Shown in pieces: positions 14,088-22,402 of a DNA stretch of 64,000 bases. The stretch comes from Chryseolinea soli (GTDB lineage: Bacteria; Bacteroidota; Bacteroidia; Cytophagales; Cyclobacteriaceae): the NCBI RefSeq assembly GCF_003589925.1, contig NZ_CP032382.1:2790001-2854000 (forward strand), in the 5' to 3' direction. Within the stretch, counting starts at the first letter, position 1. The number at the start of each line of letters is the position of its first letter. The notes beneath the pieces are model-generated. The model was given only the letters and a program-made list of their open reading frames with translations. It was not told the origin of the DNA and did not search any database. Made by a program: the position numbers and the translations under genes.

Positions 14088-15284
14088 CTACTTGTGGGTA
14101 GCTGTCTTTTTGGTGCCGTCCGGGCTGTTGAGATAGACTTGTTTGAAGACCTGGTCGCTGGTCGCATCGCGGTGATGGATGGGGCCTTGACGATATTTCA
14201 GGAACCCACCAGAACGATTGGTGAACTTGCCTTGAATTTCCGCAATAATAGAAACAGCAATCTCATCCGGAGCTTCTGCGCCGATGTCGAGGCCTATCGG
14301 AGAATGGATGCGGTGAAAGTCTTCCGGCGTCAAGGTCAATCCTTCTTTTTCGAATTCCACTAACATTTTATCAAAGCGCTTTCGCGGACCCAGGATGCCG
14401 ATGTAAGGCGTTTCCGTGCGCAGCAATTTCCGGAGCACATCGCGATCGTAAGTGTAGTTATGCGACATGAGCACACAGGCCGTATAAGGCGTGATCACAA
14501 AATCACGGTCGACAAAATCACGTTGACAGAGTGATAGTTTATCGGCATTTGGAAAGAACAGCGGCGCGATATGCGCAACACACTCGTCCGTTACGGTCAC
14601 CTCCCAGCCCAGCGACTTGGCCAGTTGGGTCACGGGGCGTGCATCGAAGCCACCACCAAAGAGAATGAGCGATGTAGAAGGCTGAATGAGCTCCGTGAAT
14701 ACTTCCACGGCCTTTCCTTTCACATCAAAAGTGATCGCCTGCGATTTTTTTGATTCAAAAAGTTTTTCAAGATGCGGTGTGACGATGGCCTCGAGCGTAC
14801 CATCGAAAAAATTATGGGGCTTATGGCCATCCTCCGAAAGCAGAAGTTTTTTTCCTACCAGACCAGCGTCCTCTGCTGCAAAAATGGTAGCCAACGCTAC
14901 GGGTACCTGCAAAGCCGCAATCTGCTCATAAAACCCAACCGGATTTTTCTCGTCCGTCGGATCGACCGGTTCGATCAATACATCGATAATGCCATTGCAT
15001 CCCAAACCAATCCCGAGGTTTTGATTGCTTTCCTCGCTGGTATCGTAAGTCACCGTCAGTGGAATTCGATCCGTCATCACCTGCCGCGCCTTGCGTAGCG
15101 CATCCCCCTCCAAACACCCGCCACTGATCGACCCAACCCAACGGCCATCATCCGTAATAAGCATGCGAGCCCCTGGGCTCCGATACGACGAACCCCGCAC
15201 CTTCACCACGGTAGCCAACGCAGCCCTCCGCTCGGCGAAGTCCACCTTCTTACACGCATCCAATATGGCCTTAAACTCTTTCAT
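14088..15284 (-). CDS. XdhC/CoxI family molybdenum cofactor chaperone
   Basis: 398-residue protein with two domains: an N-terminal XdhC/CoxI domain (about residues 10-80, with RGSSYRSPGARM and the GSISGGCLEGD motif) and a C-terminal Rossmann domain (about residues 205-350, with LILFGGGFDARPVTQLAKSLGW). Family members bind and sulfurate the molybdenum cofactor and hand it to xanthine-oxidase-type enzymes. Here it lies downstream of the two hydroxylase subunits, which supports that role. Cytoplasmic, ATG start at 15284. The last 50 residues (after GLDIGAEAPDEIAVSI) are poorly conserved and basic. Identification is strong; the exact client enzyme is inferred from context. Confidence 0.9.
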   Translation of the reverse strand: MKEFKAILDACKKVDFAERRAALATVVKVRGSSYRSPGARMLITDDGRWVGSISGGCLEGDALRKARQVMTDRIPLTVTYDTSEESNQNLGIGLGCNGIIDVLIEPVDPTDEKNPVGFYEQIAALQVPVALATIFAAEDAGLVGKKLLLSEDGHKPHNFFDGTLEAIVTPHLEKLFESKKSQAITFDVKGKAVEVFTELIQPSTSLILFGGGFDARPVTQLAKSLGWEVTVTDECVAHIAPLFFPNADKLSLCQRDFVDRDFVITPYTACVLMSHNYTYDRDVLRKLLRTETPYIGILGPRKRFDKMLVEFEKEGLTLTPEDFHRIHSPIGLDIGAEAPDEIAVSIIAEIQGKFTNRSGGFLKYRQGPIHHRDATSDQVFKQVYLNSPDGTKKTATHK

Positions 15285-15313
15285 TTCATGTTATAATATT
15301 TTGTGCGCCGCCA

Positions 15314-15336
15314 TTGTTGGTGTTCTTCACCAACAA
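15314..15336. repeat. inverted repeat TTGTTGGTG (copy 1)
   Basis: A 9-bp perfect inverted repeat TTGTTGGTG (15314-15322) / CACCAACAA (15328-15336) with a 5-base loop, between xdhC and the cytochrome c gene. The same arms occur intergenically at 61313-61338, so this looks like a dispersed hairpin element rather than a gene-specific terminator. No T-run follows on either strand. Confidence 0.6.
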
Positions 15337-15355
15337 GAGTCGCTTCCAGCCACGC

Positions 15356-15787
15356 TCAGTAGGGCGTATACTCCGCAGACTTCGTCCCCAACCCGGCCGC
15401 GATCTCACTAGGCTGAACCGCCGGATGCTTATTCCCCCAAGAATTGCGCACGTAGTTGATCACATCCGAAGCCTGCTCATCCGTCAACTCAAATCCCACC
15501 ATTTCACTGTCATAGTCAGTACCGTTCACCTTGATGGGTCCACGCATCCCTTTCAAAACAATCTTGATCAACCGGTCGCGGTTGGCCAGAAAATTCGATT
15601 TGGCCAAAGGAGGATAAACACCCTCCATGCCTTCACCTTGCTCCATGTGACAGTTCATGCACTGGGCGGTATAAATTTCCTTGCCACGGGCGATGCTGGC
15701 CTTCAAATCAAACAAAGGTTTCGCCCGGAAAGAGAAAAAGGAAGCGATGATCAGGCCAAACAAGGCAACTAAAACGACGTTCTTCAT
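15356..15787 (-). CDS. periplasmic mono-heme cytochrome c
   Basis: 143-residue class I cytochrome c. An N-terminal hydrophobic segment (VVLVALFGLIIASFFSF) exports it and may remain as an anchor. The heme motif CMNCH is at residues 43-47, with an axial Met candidate in the MVGFELTDEQ region near residue 97. It lies between the Mo-binding subunit and xdhC in the same leftward cluster, so it is the likely electron acceptor of the exported molybdenum hydroxylase. The open frame extends to a TTG at 15790, but the ATG at 15787 is the natural start. It is related to the second cytochrome at 19748-20254 (shared YPP-A-S-N/D and GP-KVNG motifs). Confidence 0.9.
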   Translation of the reverse strand: MKNVVLVALFGLIIASFFSFRAKPLFDLKASIARGKEIYTAQCMNCHMEQGEGMEGVYPPLAKSNFLANRDRLIKIVLKGMRGPIKVNGTDYDSEMVGFELTDEQASDVINYVRNSWGNKHPAVQPSEIAAGLGTKSAEYTPY

Positions 15788-15860
15788 CAATCTAAAAGTT
15801 TTTGTGGATCTTCTATCAAAATAACGGCCACACTTTACGTGGGCCGTTATGGGTTTACAA

Positions 15861-18020
15861 TTATACTTCTTCCAAGTTGAACGGCAACTTTCGAATGCGT
15901 TTGCCGGTCAAATCAAATATGGCATTGGTCAGTGCGGCGGACAGTGGCGGCAATCCGGGCTCGCCAACGCCCCCTGCTTTTTCTTCGTTGTCGACCACGT
16001 GCACTTCAATTTCCGGGGTCTCGGTGATGCGCGGCATTTTGTAGGTGTTGAAATTCTGCTCTACGGCCTTGCCATCATTGAAGTGTGTGGCATGAACGGT
16101 TGCGGCGCCCAACGCCATCACGATGCTGCCTTCTACTTGTGCGCGGATGATGTCGGGGTTCACGTACCATCCACAATCCATCACGGCCCACACTTTGTCT
16201 ACTTTCACTTTGCCGTCGGCTTTCTTGGAGACTTTCACTACTTCGCCTACGATGCTCGAAAAACATTCGGTGATGGACACGCCATAGCCTTCGTTCTTCT
16301 TCCGGTTTTTCCAACCCGATACTTCCTCCAGCCGGTTGATGAGCGTTTGATAGCGCTCTTCACCCAAATGTTGACGCCGGAAATCAAGCGGATCTTTTCC
16401 GGCTTGAACGGCCAGCTCGTCCATAAAACTTTCAAAGGCAAATCCATTTGTCGAAGCATATACCGAGCGCCACCACATCACGGGGATGGGCACATCCAAC
16501 GGCAAGTCTGAGAAGCTGTAGTGCGGAATGCTTTCAAAGTAAGGTTCCAAAAATCCTTCCGTGGTGCTGCCGTTATAAGAATCCTTTTGTGCGCCGGGCC
16601 ACTGATGGTCCATGTTCTGGCCGGCAAGCTTGGCCTTGTAGGCCGAAATGCGTCCGTCTTTAAGACCGCCGCTGCATTGGTACACCATACCTGGACGGAA
16701 CGGTCCTTGTGTAGTATCATCCTCGCGCGTCCACACCACCTGCACGGGGGAGTTCACTGCTTTCGAGATGATGGCTGCTTCGTGCGGGTAATCCATAAAT
16801 GCCTTTCTTCCAAAACCACCACCGAGGAATGTCATATTTACGGTGATCTTTTCTTTTGGCAGATCCATCAAGGGACTCAAAAGATCCTGTACCCAATCCG
16901 GGCCTTGAATGGGTCCCCAAATTTCCAGCTTGTCGCCTTGGTAGTGGGCTGTGCAATTCACAGGCTCCATGCAGCTGTGTGATTCGTAGGGAGTTTCGTA
17001 CGTGGCTTCGATTTTCTTATCAGCTTTCTCTAATGCCGCGGCAAAGTTGCCCTTGGTGCGGAACGACAATCCGTCTTTTGTTTTCAGGTCGTCGTTCATG
17101 CGGGTGTAGAGTTGTTCGGTGCTGAAGTGTTCAAAACCCGAGTCGTCCCACTCCACCTTCAATACTTTTCGTCCTTGCATGGCCGACCAAATGGAGTCTG
17201 CCACCACGGCCACGCCTTCGCGGAAGGTGTTGAAGACGCTCATCTTTACCGGGATCACGTGCTTCACGCCGGGGACTTTCTTGGTCTCGGTGTCGTCAAA
17301 GCTTTTTACCTTTCCCTGGAAGCGCGGGTTGCGTTCCACCACGGCATAGAGCATGCCGGGAAGTTTTTTATCCATACCGAAGGTAGCCGTACCGTTGACT
17401 TTGAGCGGTGTGTCCTGGCGTGGAATGGGTTTGCGAAGGACCTTATAATCTTTCGGATCTTTCAAATGCACCGACGTGGGTGGCGTAAGCTTGGAGGCAT
17501 CGGCCACCAGTTCGCCATAGTGGAATTTCTTTCCGGAAGGTTTGTGAATGACGTGACCGTTTTCAGCATAGCATTCCGACGCGGGCACGCTCCACTTTTT
17601 AGCGGCGGCCTCGATCAGCATTTCGCGCGCGGTGGCGCTCAGGTGTAAGAGTTTCTTGTAGGTGCCGCGCACCGTGGAGCTTCCACCGGTGATCTGGCTG
17701 CCGTACTTGGCGTTATTCCCCTGGGCAAAGATGATCTTCACGTCGTTGAGATCCACTTCCAGTTCTTCGGCAATGATCTGTGGCACCGACTGGAACGAAC
17801 CTTGTCCCATTTCTGCGCGGTGGTTGGTGATGGTCACCTTGCCGTTGGTGTCGATCGAGATCCAGGCGTTGAGGTCGATGCCGAGATTGTCGGCGGTTTC
17901 GGTCTTCATGATCTCGGCAGCTTTCGCGCCGGTCGGGAAGTAAAAGCCGATCGTCAGCGCTGCGCCGGTAAGGCTGGAGAGCTTGATGAAATTTCTGCGG
18001 GTTAGATTTTTTGTTTCCAT
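15861..18020 (-). CDS. molybdopterin-binding hydroxylase large subunit (IorB/xanthine dehydrogenase-like)
   Basis: 719-residue Mo-binding subunit of the xanthine oxidase family, closest to isoquinoline 1-oxidoreductase beta or aldehyde dehydrogenase subunits. A Tat signal is present (twin arginine in TRRNFIKLSS, residues 7-16, cleavage near residue 34), so the enzyme is exported folded. Two Mo-binding halves follow; FLGGGFGRKAFMDYPHEAA marks the cofactor contact region near residue 400. The C-terminal VGEPGLPPLSAALTNAI block carries the catalytic glutamate. The 2Fe-2S subunit gene lies 12 bases upstream. Substrate cannot be told from sequence; N-heterocycles or aldehydes are typical. With no FAD subunit present, electrons probably pass through FeS to the adjacent cytochrome. 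Confidence 0.9.
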   Translation of the reverse strand: METKNLTRRNFIKLSSLTGAALTIGFYFPTGAKAAEIMKTETADNLGIDLNAWISIDTNGKVTITNHRAEMGQGSFQSVPQIIAEELEVDLNDVKIIFAQGNNAKYGSQITGGSSTVRGTYKKLLHLSATAREMLIEAAAKKWSVPASECYAENGHVIHKPSGKKFHYGELVADASKLTPPTSVHLKDPKDYKVLRKPIPRQDTPLKVNGTATFGMDKKLPGMLYAVVERNPRFQGKVKSFDDTETKKVPGVKHVIPVKMSVFNTFREGVAVVADSIWSAMQGRKVLKVEWDDSGFEHFSTEQLYTRMNDDLKTKDGLSFRTKGNFAAALEKADKKIEATYETPYESHSCMEPVNCTAHYQGDKLEIWGPIQGPDWVQDLLSPLMDLPKEKITVNMTFLGGGFGRKAFMDYPHEAAIISKAVNSPVQVVWTREDDTTQGPFRPGMVYQCSGGLKDGRISAYKAKLAGQNMDHQWPGAQKDSYNGSTTEGFLEPYFESIPHYSFSDLPLDVPIPVMWWRSVYASTNGFAFESFMDELAVQAGKDPLDFRRQHLGEERYQTLINRLEEVSGWKNRKKNEGYGVSITECFSSIVGEVVKVSKKADGKVKVDKVWAVMDCGWYVNPDIIRAQVEGSIVMALGAATVHATHFNDGKAVEQNFNTYKMPRITETPEIEVHVVDNEEKAGGVGEPGLPPLSAALTNAIFDLTGKRIRKLPFNLEEV

Positions 18021-18032
18021 GGTAGGGTGGAT

Positions 18033-18512
18033 TTATTTCGCAGAGGCTTTTTGGTTCATGATCTGGGAGGCCGTTTTGATGGCCTTGCGAATGCGCGGAT
18101 ACGTGCCGCACCGGCAGATGTGGCCTTGCATGGCCGTGTCGATATCCTTATCGGTGGGGTTAGGGCTCTTTTTCAGCAGGGCCGTGGCCGCCATGATCTG
18201 ACCCGACTGGCAATAGCCGCATTGGGGCACCTGCTCTTTTATCCAGGCTTGTTGCACCGGGTGGGAGTTGTCTGTGGAGAGTCCCTCGATCGTGGTGAGA
18301 TCTTTACCGGCCGCGACGGACACGGGGATGGAACAGGAGCGCACAGGCTGGCCGCCCATGTGCACAGTGCAAGCGCCGCATTGCGCGATGCCACAGCCGT
18401 ACTTGGTGCCGGTAAGCCCTACAAGGTCACGTATGGCCCACAGCAGGGGCATCTTCGGATCAGCCTCTACGGTGTAGGTCTTACTGTTGATTTTCAAGGT
18501 GTAGGATGCCAT
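18033..18512 (-). CDS. 2Fe-2S subunit of molybdenum hydroxylase (IorA-like)
   Basis: 159-residue small subunit with two [2Fe-2S] clusters. The plant-ferredoxin-type cluster ligands are Cys40, Cys45, Cys48 and Cys60 ([10 protein letters not shown]); the second cluster uses Cys98, Cys101, Cys133 and Cys135 (CGYCQSG and ICRCGTYPR). It has no export signal of its own and should travel through Tat bound to the large subunit. First gene of the leftward cluster ending at 10841. An in-frame ATG two codons upstream (18518) is also possible; the start at 18512 gives [11 protein letters not shown], the more typical N-terminus. Confidence 0.92.
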   Translation of the reverse strand: MASYTLKINSKTYTVEADPKMPLLWAIRDLVGLTGTKYGCGIAQCGACTVHMGGQPVRSCSIPVSVAAGKDLTTIEGLSTDNSHPVQQAWIKEQVPQCGYCQSGQIMAATALLKKSPNPTDKDIDTAMQGHICRCGTYPRIRKAIKTASQIMNQKASAK

Positions 18513-18834
18513 AATCATGTTGGGTTGGAGAGAGGTAAGTTACAAAGATCATGGCAAAAGTGCGCACCCGTATGGCGTTTGTCGCGGCTTGAAATTCCGC
18601 CAGATGAGGGATTTTGAACATCAGAGGTTTCTTGCGTCCCCCGGATGGCAAAAACAACCTGATAAAAAACAAGGTTTTGGATGGACGAATACGGATTAGC
18701 ACAGTAATTGCAAAAGAATTTCCGGTTCCGCCCAGGGAAGTTTCTCCCCAGGTGAGCATCCGGAAACGACACTTCGGTACAAGTCATTGACCGGCTTCCG
18801 GAAAGTAGACAGTTTAGGAGAAAATTAGAAACGC
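18513..18834. other. divergent intergenic region, no gene
   Basis: 322 bases between the divergent 2Fe-2S subunit and DUF2141 genes. No reading frame here looks real. Two copies of TCCGGAAA about 30 bases apart lie near 18759 and 18790, next to a related TTTCCGG; they could be protein-binding sites. No exact promoter match was found on either strand. Confidence 0.4.
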
Positions 18835-19269
18835 ATGAAGAACACATTGTATTCCATCCTGCTGATGGCCGCCCTGGCGATTGCCGGTCACAACACTTTG
18901 GCACAAGGCTCAAACCTGCAGGTGGTGGTGAAAAATATCAAAAACGCCAAGGGCGAGATTCGCGTGGGGCTGTTCAACAACGAAGAGACCTTTCTCAAAA
19001 CCCCCATCGACGGCAAGATCGTTTCCGCCACGGAAGGCTCCGTCACCGTGGTGTTCTCAAACGTGGTGCCCGGCGACTATGCTATCAGCGTGGTACACGA
19101 CGCTAACAAGAACGGCAAACTGGACTATACCAGCCTGGGCATTCCCAAAGAGGGCGTGGCTTTTGGCAACAATGCCGTGGGCTCATTCGGACCGCCGGCG
19201 TTCGACAAGGCCAAGATCAACCTGAACGGCCAGGACCTCACCTGTACCCTTGAAATGAAGTATTATTAG
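18835..19269 (+). CDS. DUF2141 domain-containing secreted protein
   Basis: 144-residue exported protein of the DUF2141 family. A signal peptide covers about residues 1-24 (LLMAALAIAGHNTLAQ). The mature part has the family features: KNAKGEIRVGLFNNEETF near residue 38, the HDANKNGKLDY loop near residue 85 (a possible calcium-type acidic loop), and GVAFGNNAVGSFGPPAFDKA near residue 105. The function of the family is unknown. It is a lone gene: its stop overlaps by four bases the stop of the convergent DinB gene, leaving no room for a terminator between them. Confidence 0.88.
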   Translation: MKNTLYSILLMAALAIAGHNTLAQGSNLQVVVKNIKNAKGEIRVGLFNNEETFLKTPIDGKIVSATEGSVTVVFSNVVPGDYAISVVHDANKNGKLDYTSLGIPKEGVAFGNNAVGSFGPPAFDKAKINLNGQDLTCTLEMKYY

Positions 19270-19751
19270 AAGCGGATCAAATCCGTATCCACCGGCGTGT
19301 AGCCCAGGTGACGACTCATGGAAAGCACCTGCCCTTTGTGATGAAATTCATGGGTGGCCACGTGCGTGAAGATGGCCAGAGCGGTGGAAACAATCTCTTT
19401 TTGGCGGCTTTGGATAGGGATGGTCAATACATCGTTCCAACGCCCGTCAAACTGGGTGAAGAACACCTCCATCATTTTGTCAACTTGCCGATAGAGCGGC
19501 GGAATGTCCAGCATCGTGACCACGTCGTCTGCTTTAAAAAAAGGCTGCTTTTGCTGAAGGGCATTGTGGCCGATCCAATACTGATAGACATTGGCGACAT
19601 GCACCAGCAAATGGCGGATGCTTCCATGACCAAAGCTGGGAATCTGCTGAACAAAATCTTCGGTCGATAAATCCTCACAGTAGGTGAACAACGCGGCTCG
19701 TGCGCTGAGGGCAAGCGCATATTGGTGGCGGAGGGTGTCGGTGATGCTCAT
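19266..19751 (-). CDS. DinB family protein
   Basis: 161-residue four-helix-bundle protein of the DinB/YfiT-like superfamily. The metal-ligand histidines are in the usual places: HLLVHVANVYQYWIGH in helix 2 and HVATHEFHHKGQVLSM in helix 4. Members include thiol-dependent transferases and many proteins of unknown role. I start it at the ATG at 19751, whose first bases form an ATGA overlap with the stop of the upstream cytochrome gene. An upstream ATG at 19769 would lie deeper inside that gene. It is the last gene of the leftward MOSC-HemJ-SCO1-cytochrome-DinB series. Its substrate is unknown. Confidence 0.85.
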   Translation of the reverse strand: MSITDTLRHQYALALSARAALFTYCEDLSTEDFVQQIPSFGHGSIRHLLVHVANVYQYWIGHNALQQKQPFFKADDVVTMLDIPPLYRQVDKMMEVFFTQFDGRWNDVLTIPIQSRQKEIVSTALAIFTHVATHEFHHKGQVLSMSRHLGYTPVDTDLIRF

Positions 19752-20254
19752 TGGGGGATGGTGTCGCACGAAGTTAAGACTTTCGAAACGTGTTGTACTT
19801 CTACGATGCCTTCGTTGCGATTCCAGGTGTTATAAAGATACGTGGCGATCTCGGCGATCTCGATGTCGGTGAGGGCTGGGATGGGTTGCATCACTTTATT
19901 AAAGCTTACGCCGTTCACGGTGACGGGGCCGCTTTTTCCATTGCGGATCAGGCAGATCACGGCGTCTTTGTTTTTGTCTACGTAATCCGACGTAGCCACC
20001 GGGGGATAGAGGCGGGCGAGTCCGGTTCCATTTTTTTGATGGCAGTTGCTGCAGTACCGCAAGTATAGCTCCTCTCCGTGAACGTAGTATTGTTGGAATT
20101 TTGGGGAGCCTTCGGGGAGGGCTTTTGACGTGTCGGTTTTTGAGGGCGTGCAGGATAGGAAAAGTGCTGTTTGGGCCGCAAAGAAGCAGAGACGCAAAAT
20201 TGACGCAGGGCGCTTTGCATCTCTGCTTTGTTCTTCGAGTTTATTTTTTCTCAT
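19748..20254 (-). CDS. mono-heme cytochrome c lipoprotein with repeat-derived N-terminus
   Basis: 168-residue cytochrome c with heme site CSNCH at residues 68-72 and a YPPVATSDYVDKN region typical of small cytochrome c / caa3-linked domains. The N-terminus is unusual: about 21 polar residues precede a short hydrophobic stretch and a lipobox (LFLSC, Cys near residue 35). The DNA for residues 9-24 is an inverted repeat resembling a dispersed bacterial repeat. The start ATG at 20254 overlaps the SCO1 stop by 14 bases, consistent with translational coupling. Together with SCO1 and HemJ it suggests cytochrome oxidase assembly. The heme fold is certain; the precise N-terminus is not. Confidence 0.87.
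   Translation of the reverse strand: MRKNKLEEQSRDAKRPASILRLCFFAAQTALFLSCTPSKTDTSKALPEGSPKFQQYYVHGEELYLRYCSNCHQKNGTGLARLYPPVATSDYVDKNKDAVICLIRNGKSGPVTVNGVSFNKVMQPIPALTDIEIAEIATYLYNTWNRNEGIVEVQHVSKVLTSCDTIPQ
20184..20228. repeat. inverted repeat inside a cytochrome gene
   Basis: AAGCAGAGACGCAAA (20184-20198) and TTTGCATCTCTGCTT (20214-20228) form a 15-bp stem with one mismatch and a 15-base loop. The arms resemble the GCAAAGACGCAGAGACGC type of sequence often dispersed in bacterial genomes. It lies within codons 9-24 of the cytochrome gene at 19748-20254. Confidence 0.55.
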
Positions 20255-20891
20255 ATTCCTTTTCCAGGCGCGCGATGTCTCCCATCAAGCGGTTTACATC
20301 GTCTTCTTTTGTTCCGTCGTACTTTCCGCGGATGCGGCGTTCTTTGTCGATCAGCAGGAATGCGCCACTGTGGATGAAGCCATCCACTTCGCCTTTGTCT
20401 TCCATGGCGGTGGCAAAGTAGCCGGTTTGAGCAATCTTGTAAATGTCTTCTTGTTTACCGGTAACGAAGTGCCAGATGTCGCTTTTCACACCGAGGCGGT
20501 CAGCGTAGTCATGCAGCAATCCAACGGTGTCGTATTTCGGATCGATGGTGTGAGAAAGTAGTCTTACCTGCGGATCATGTTGAATGGAGTCGTACACGCG
20601 CAGCATTTGTGTTTTCATGATGGGGCAGATGGTGCGGCAAGAGGTAAAGAAGAAATCGGCTACATAGATCTTGTCCTTGAAGGTGTCGTTGGTGATGGTG
20701 GCGCTGTCCTGGTCCACAAATTTAAAATCGGCGATGGTGTGATAGACGGTATCCTTGCCCTCCACTTCACGTTCTCCAAAAATGGGCAGCGGTGGTTCTT
20801 CTTTTTTTGCACACGAAGCCAACAACACGCAGCCTGTCAGCAGGGCAAAACCTGCCGCCAGCCACGTCGATGAGAAAGTCCTGTTATTCAT
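20241..20891 (-). CDS. SCO1/SenC family copper chaperone
   Basis: 216-residue thioredoxin-fold protein that delivers copper to, or maintains the thiols of, the CuA site of cytochrome c oxidase. The N-terminus is a lipoprotein signal (LLTGCVLLASC). The copper-binding CxxxC is Cys85 and Cys89 in FFFTSCRTICP, and the ligand His is near residue 174 (FIHSGAFLLID). The SHTIDPKYDT motif is also typical. It acts on the outer face of the inner membrane. The start at 20891 overlaps the HemJ stop by eight bases, and the gene overlaps the downstream cytochrome start by 14 bases, so the genes are tightly coupled. Confidence 0.93.
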   Translation of the reverse strand: MNNRTFSSTWLAAGFALLTGCVLLASCAKKEEPPLPIFGEREVEGKDTVYHTIADFKFVDQDSATITNDTFKDKIYVADFFFTSCRTICPIMKTQMLRVYDSIQHDPQVRLLSHTIDPKYDTVGLLHDYADRLGVKSDIWHFVTGKQEDIYKIAQTGYFATAMEDKGEVDGFIHSGAFLLIDKERRIRGKYDGTKEDDVNRLMGDIARLEKEYEKK

Positions 20892-21420
20892 TTTTTCTAT
20901 ATTTTTTATAAAGTCGAATCCCCAGCGTAATGGCGATAATCACCGCCAATAGTCCAACCAATCCCCACACCATACTCAGCGCGCTTTTCAACACGATGAT
21001 AAAAACGATGCTGATGAGAAACAGGGTGGATACCTCATTCCAAAAACGCAGCTGTTGCGAGGTGTATTTTACAACGCCCCGCTGCAATTGCTTAAACAAA
21101 TAATGCAGTGAAAAATGATAGCCGTAGAGCAAAACAACCAGCGTGAGCTTTACGTGCATAAACCCTTGCTGCAAAAACGAAGGTTGATTGATCAGCAACA
21201 ATGTTCCCATGATCAGGGTAACGATCGCCGAAGGCCACGTAATGGCAAACCAAAGGCGTGAGGCCATCATGTTCAATTGCTTCAAAAGAATGGTGCGCTC
21301 CGGTTCGGGTTTGCTGTGGCTTTCGATGATGTAAACAAACAGCCGGGGCATATAAAACAATCCGGCAAACCACGTGACAATAAAGATGATGTGAACGGCT
21401 TTGAGATACAGGAATGTCAT
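20884..21420 (-). CDS. hemJ: HemJ-like protoporphyrinogen IX oxidase (CopD family)
   Basis: 178-residue membrane protein with four predicted helices. The N-terminus MTFLYLKAVHIIFIVTWFAG followed by LFYMPRLFVY is the HemJ signature, with the conserved heme-ligand His at residue 10. HemJ oxidises protoporphyrinogen IX in heme synthesis. The frame is open further upstream, but the ATG at 21420 fits the family N-terminus, and a longer form would overlap the MOSC gene. It sits next to SCO1 and a cytochrome c gene, linking heme supply to cytochrome assembly. CopD-type copper proteins share the fold and are the alternative. Confidence 0.87.
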   Translation of the reverse strand: MTFLYLKAVHIIFIVTWFAGLFYMPRLFVYIIESHSKPEPERTILLKQLNMMASRLWFAITWPSAIVTLIMGTLLLINQPSFLQQGFMHVKLTLVVLLYGYHFSLHYLFKQLQRGVVKYTSQQLRFWNEVSTLFLISIVFIIVLKSALSMVWGLVGLLAVIIAITLGIRLYKKYRKNE

Positions 21421-21472
21421 TGGACAAAAATCACCAGTAGGCGCACGGCGATCAACAGTTTGCCGTTTTTTT

Positions 21473-22270
21473 TTATTGGAGGGTAATGGCCTCACCAACG
21501 GTGACGATGGCGGGTTCTACGGTAAGCACGTTTTGGCCAAACAGGATCTTGTTCTCGCTCCGCCGGTAGGTGGCCAGCGTGCGCGTGGGCTCCTGACCTT
21601 TTTCGGCCGTGTCTTGGTTGATGGTCGGCAGCGCACAACGGGCACAGGGCTTTACGCCAACAAACCGGGTGGTGCCCACAGCAAAGTCGCGCCAGGTGTC
21701 TTCCTCGTAGGGTTCGCCCCCCGTAAATACCAGGTTGGGACGGAACCGGTTCATGGGCAGGGGCGCCTGCATGCGCTGGTTTAGGTCGTCCAGTGAGCTT
21801 TGGCCAATGATGAGCAGGGGATAGGCGTCGGCCAGGCTCACGTGGTTGCCCGCTGGGCTATACTTGAGGTCTACCTGCCGGGCATTCTCCTCCGGGAAAT
21901 ACACCAGCCTACACGACATGCCCACGTGACGGGAAAACCAGGTGCTGATTTCCGGGTTCACCTCATGGGCGGTGACCGTGTCATCCCAAATCGTCACCGT
22001 GAGGGGATTGGGATCGTAGGTGGGTGCTAAGCTTAGTTGTAGCGTGTGTTCCTGAAACCGCACGGTGAGATTCGTGTCGTCGATCGATGTCTTGAAGAGG
22101 GCCATAATGGGATGCACGCGTTGTGTGAGAAATACACCCGCGTCGTCCACAAGCATCCAGCGACGGTCGTATTGCAGACCCTTTTTCATGACGCGTGCCT
22201 GTGTCAACGAGATGCCTCCCAGTGATTTGATGGGGTAGATCCAGATTTCGCTCAGCGTCAGACGGCTCAT
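21473..22270 (-). CDS. MOSC domain-containing protein (YcbX/mARC-like)
   Basis: 265-residue protein with an N-terminal beta-barrel MOSC_N domain (about residues 1-120) and a C-terminal MOSC domain carrying KPCARCALPTINQDT near residue 210, whose conserved Cys binds the molybdenum cofactor. Relatives such as YcbX and mARC reduce N-hydroxylated compounds. No 2Fe-2S domain is fused at the C-terminus, unlike E. coli YcbX, so it needs a separate electron donor. First gene of the leftward HemJ-SCO1-cytochrome-DinB series, divergent from the Crp gene at 22403. Confidence 0.88.
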   Translation of the reverse strand: MSRLTLSEIWIYPIKSLGGISLTQARVMKKGLQYDRRWMLVDDAGVFLTQRVHPIMALFKTSIDDTNLTVRFQEHTLQLSLAPTYDPNPLTVTIWDDTVTAHEVNPEISTWFSRHVGMSCRLVYFPEENARQVDLKYSPAGNHVSLADAYPLLIIGQSSLDDLNQRMQAPLPMNRFRPNLVFTGGEPYEEDTWRDFAVGTTRFVGVKPCARCALPTINQDTAEKGQEPTRTLATYRRSENKILFGQNVLTVEPAIVTVGEAITLQ

Positions 22271-22307
22271 GAACTTTTCCGTTTATTTTTGTGCTAACTT
22301 AAATAAC

Positions 22308-22340
22308 TTATCGGTGAATTTTGCCCGGTGAAACCGATAA
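22308..22340. promoter_or_regulatory. interrupted palindrome in divergent promoter region
   Basis: TTATCGGT (22308-22315) and ACCGATAA (22333-22340) are perfect inverse complements separated by 17 bases. Inside, CGGTGAA occurs twice with a 14-base period. Placed between the divergent MOSC and Crp genes, it could be an operator for the Crp-family protein. It does not match the classic FNR or CRP boxes, so the regulator is a guess. Confidence 0.4.
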
Positions 22341-22402
22341 TTGAGCTATTTACGTGAATGCTGAAGAAAGGTTGATCCCCACACACAACAGAAGACGTTC
22401 CC

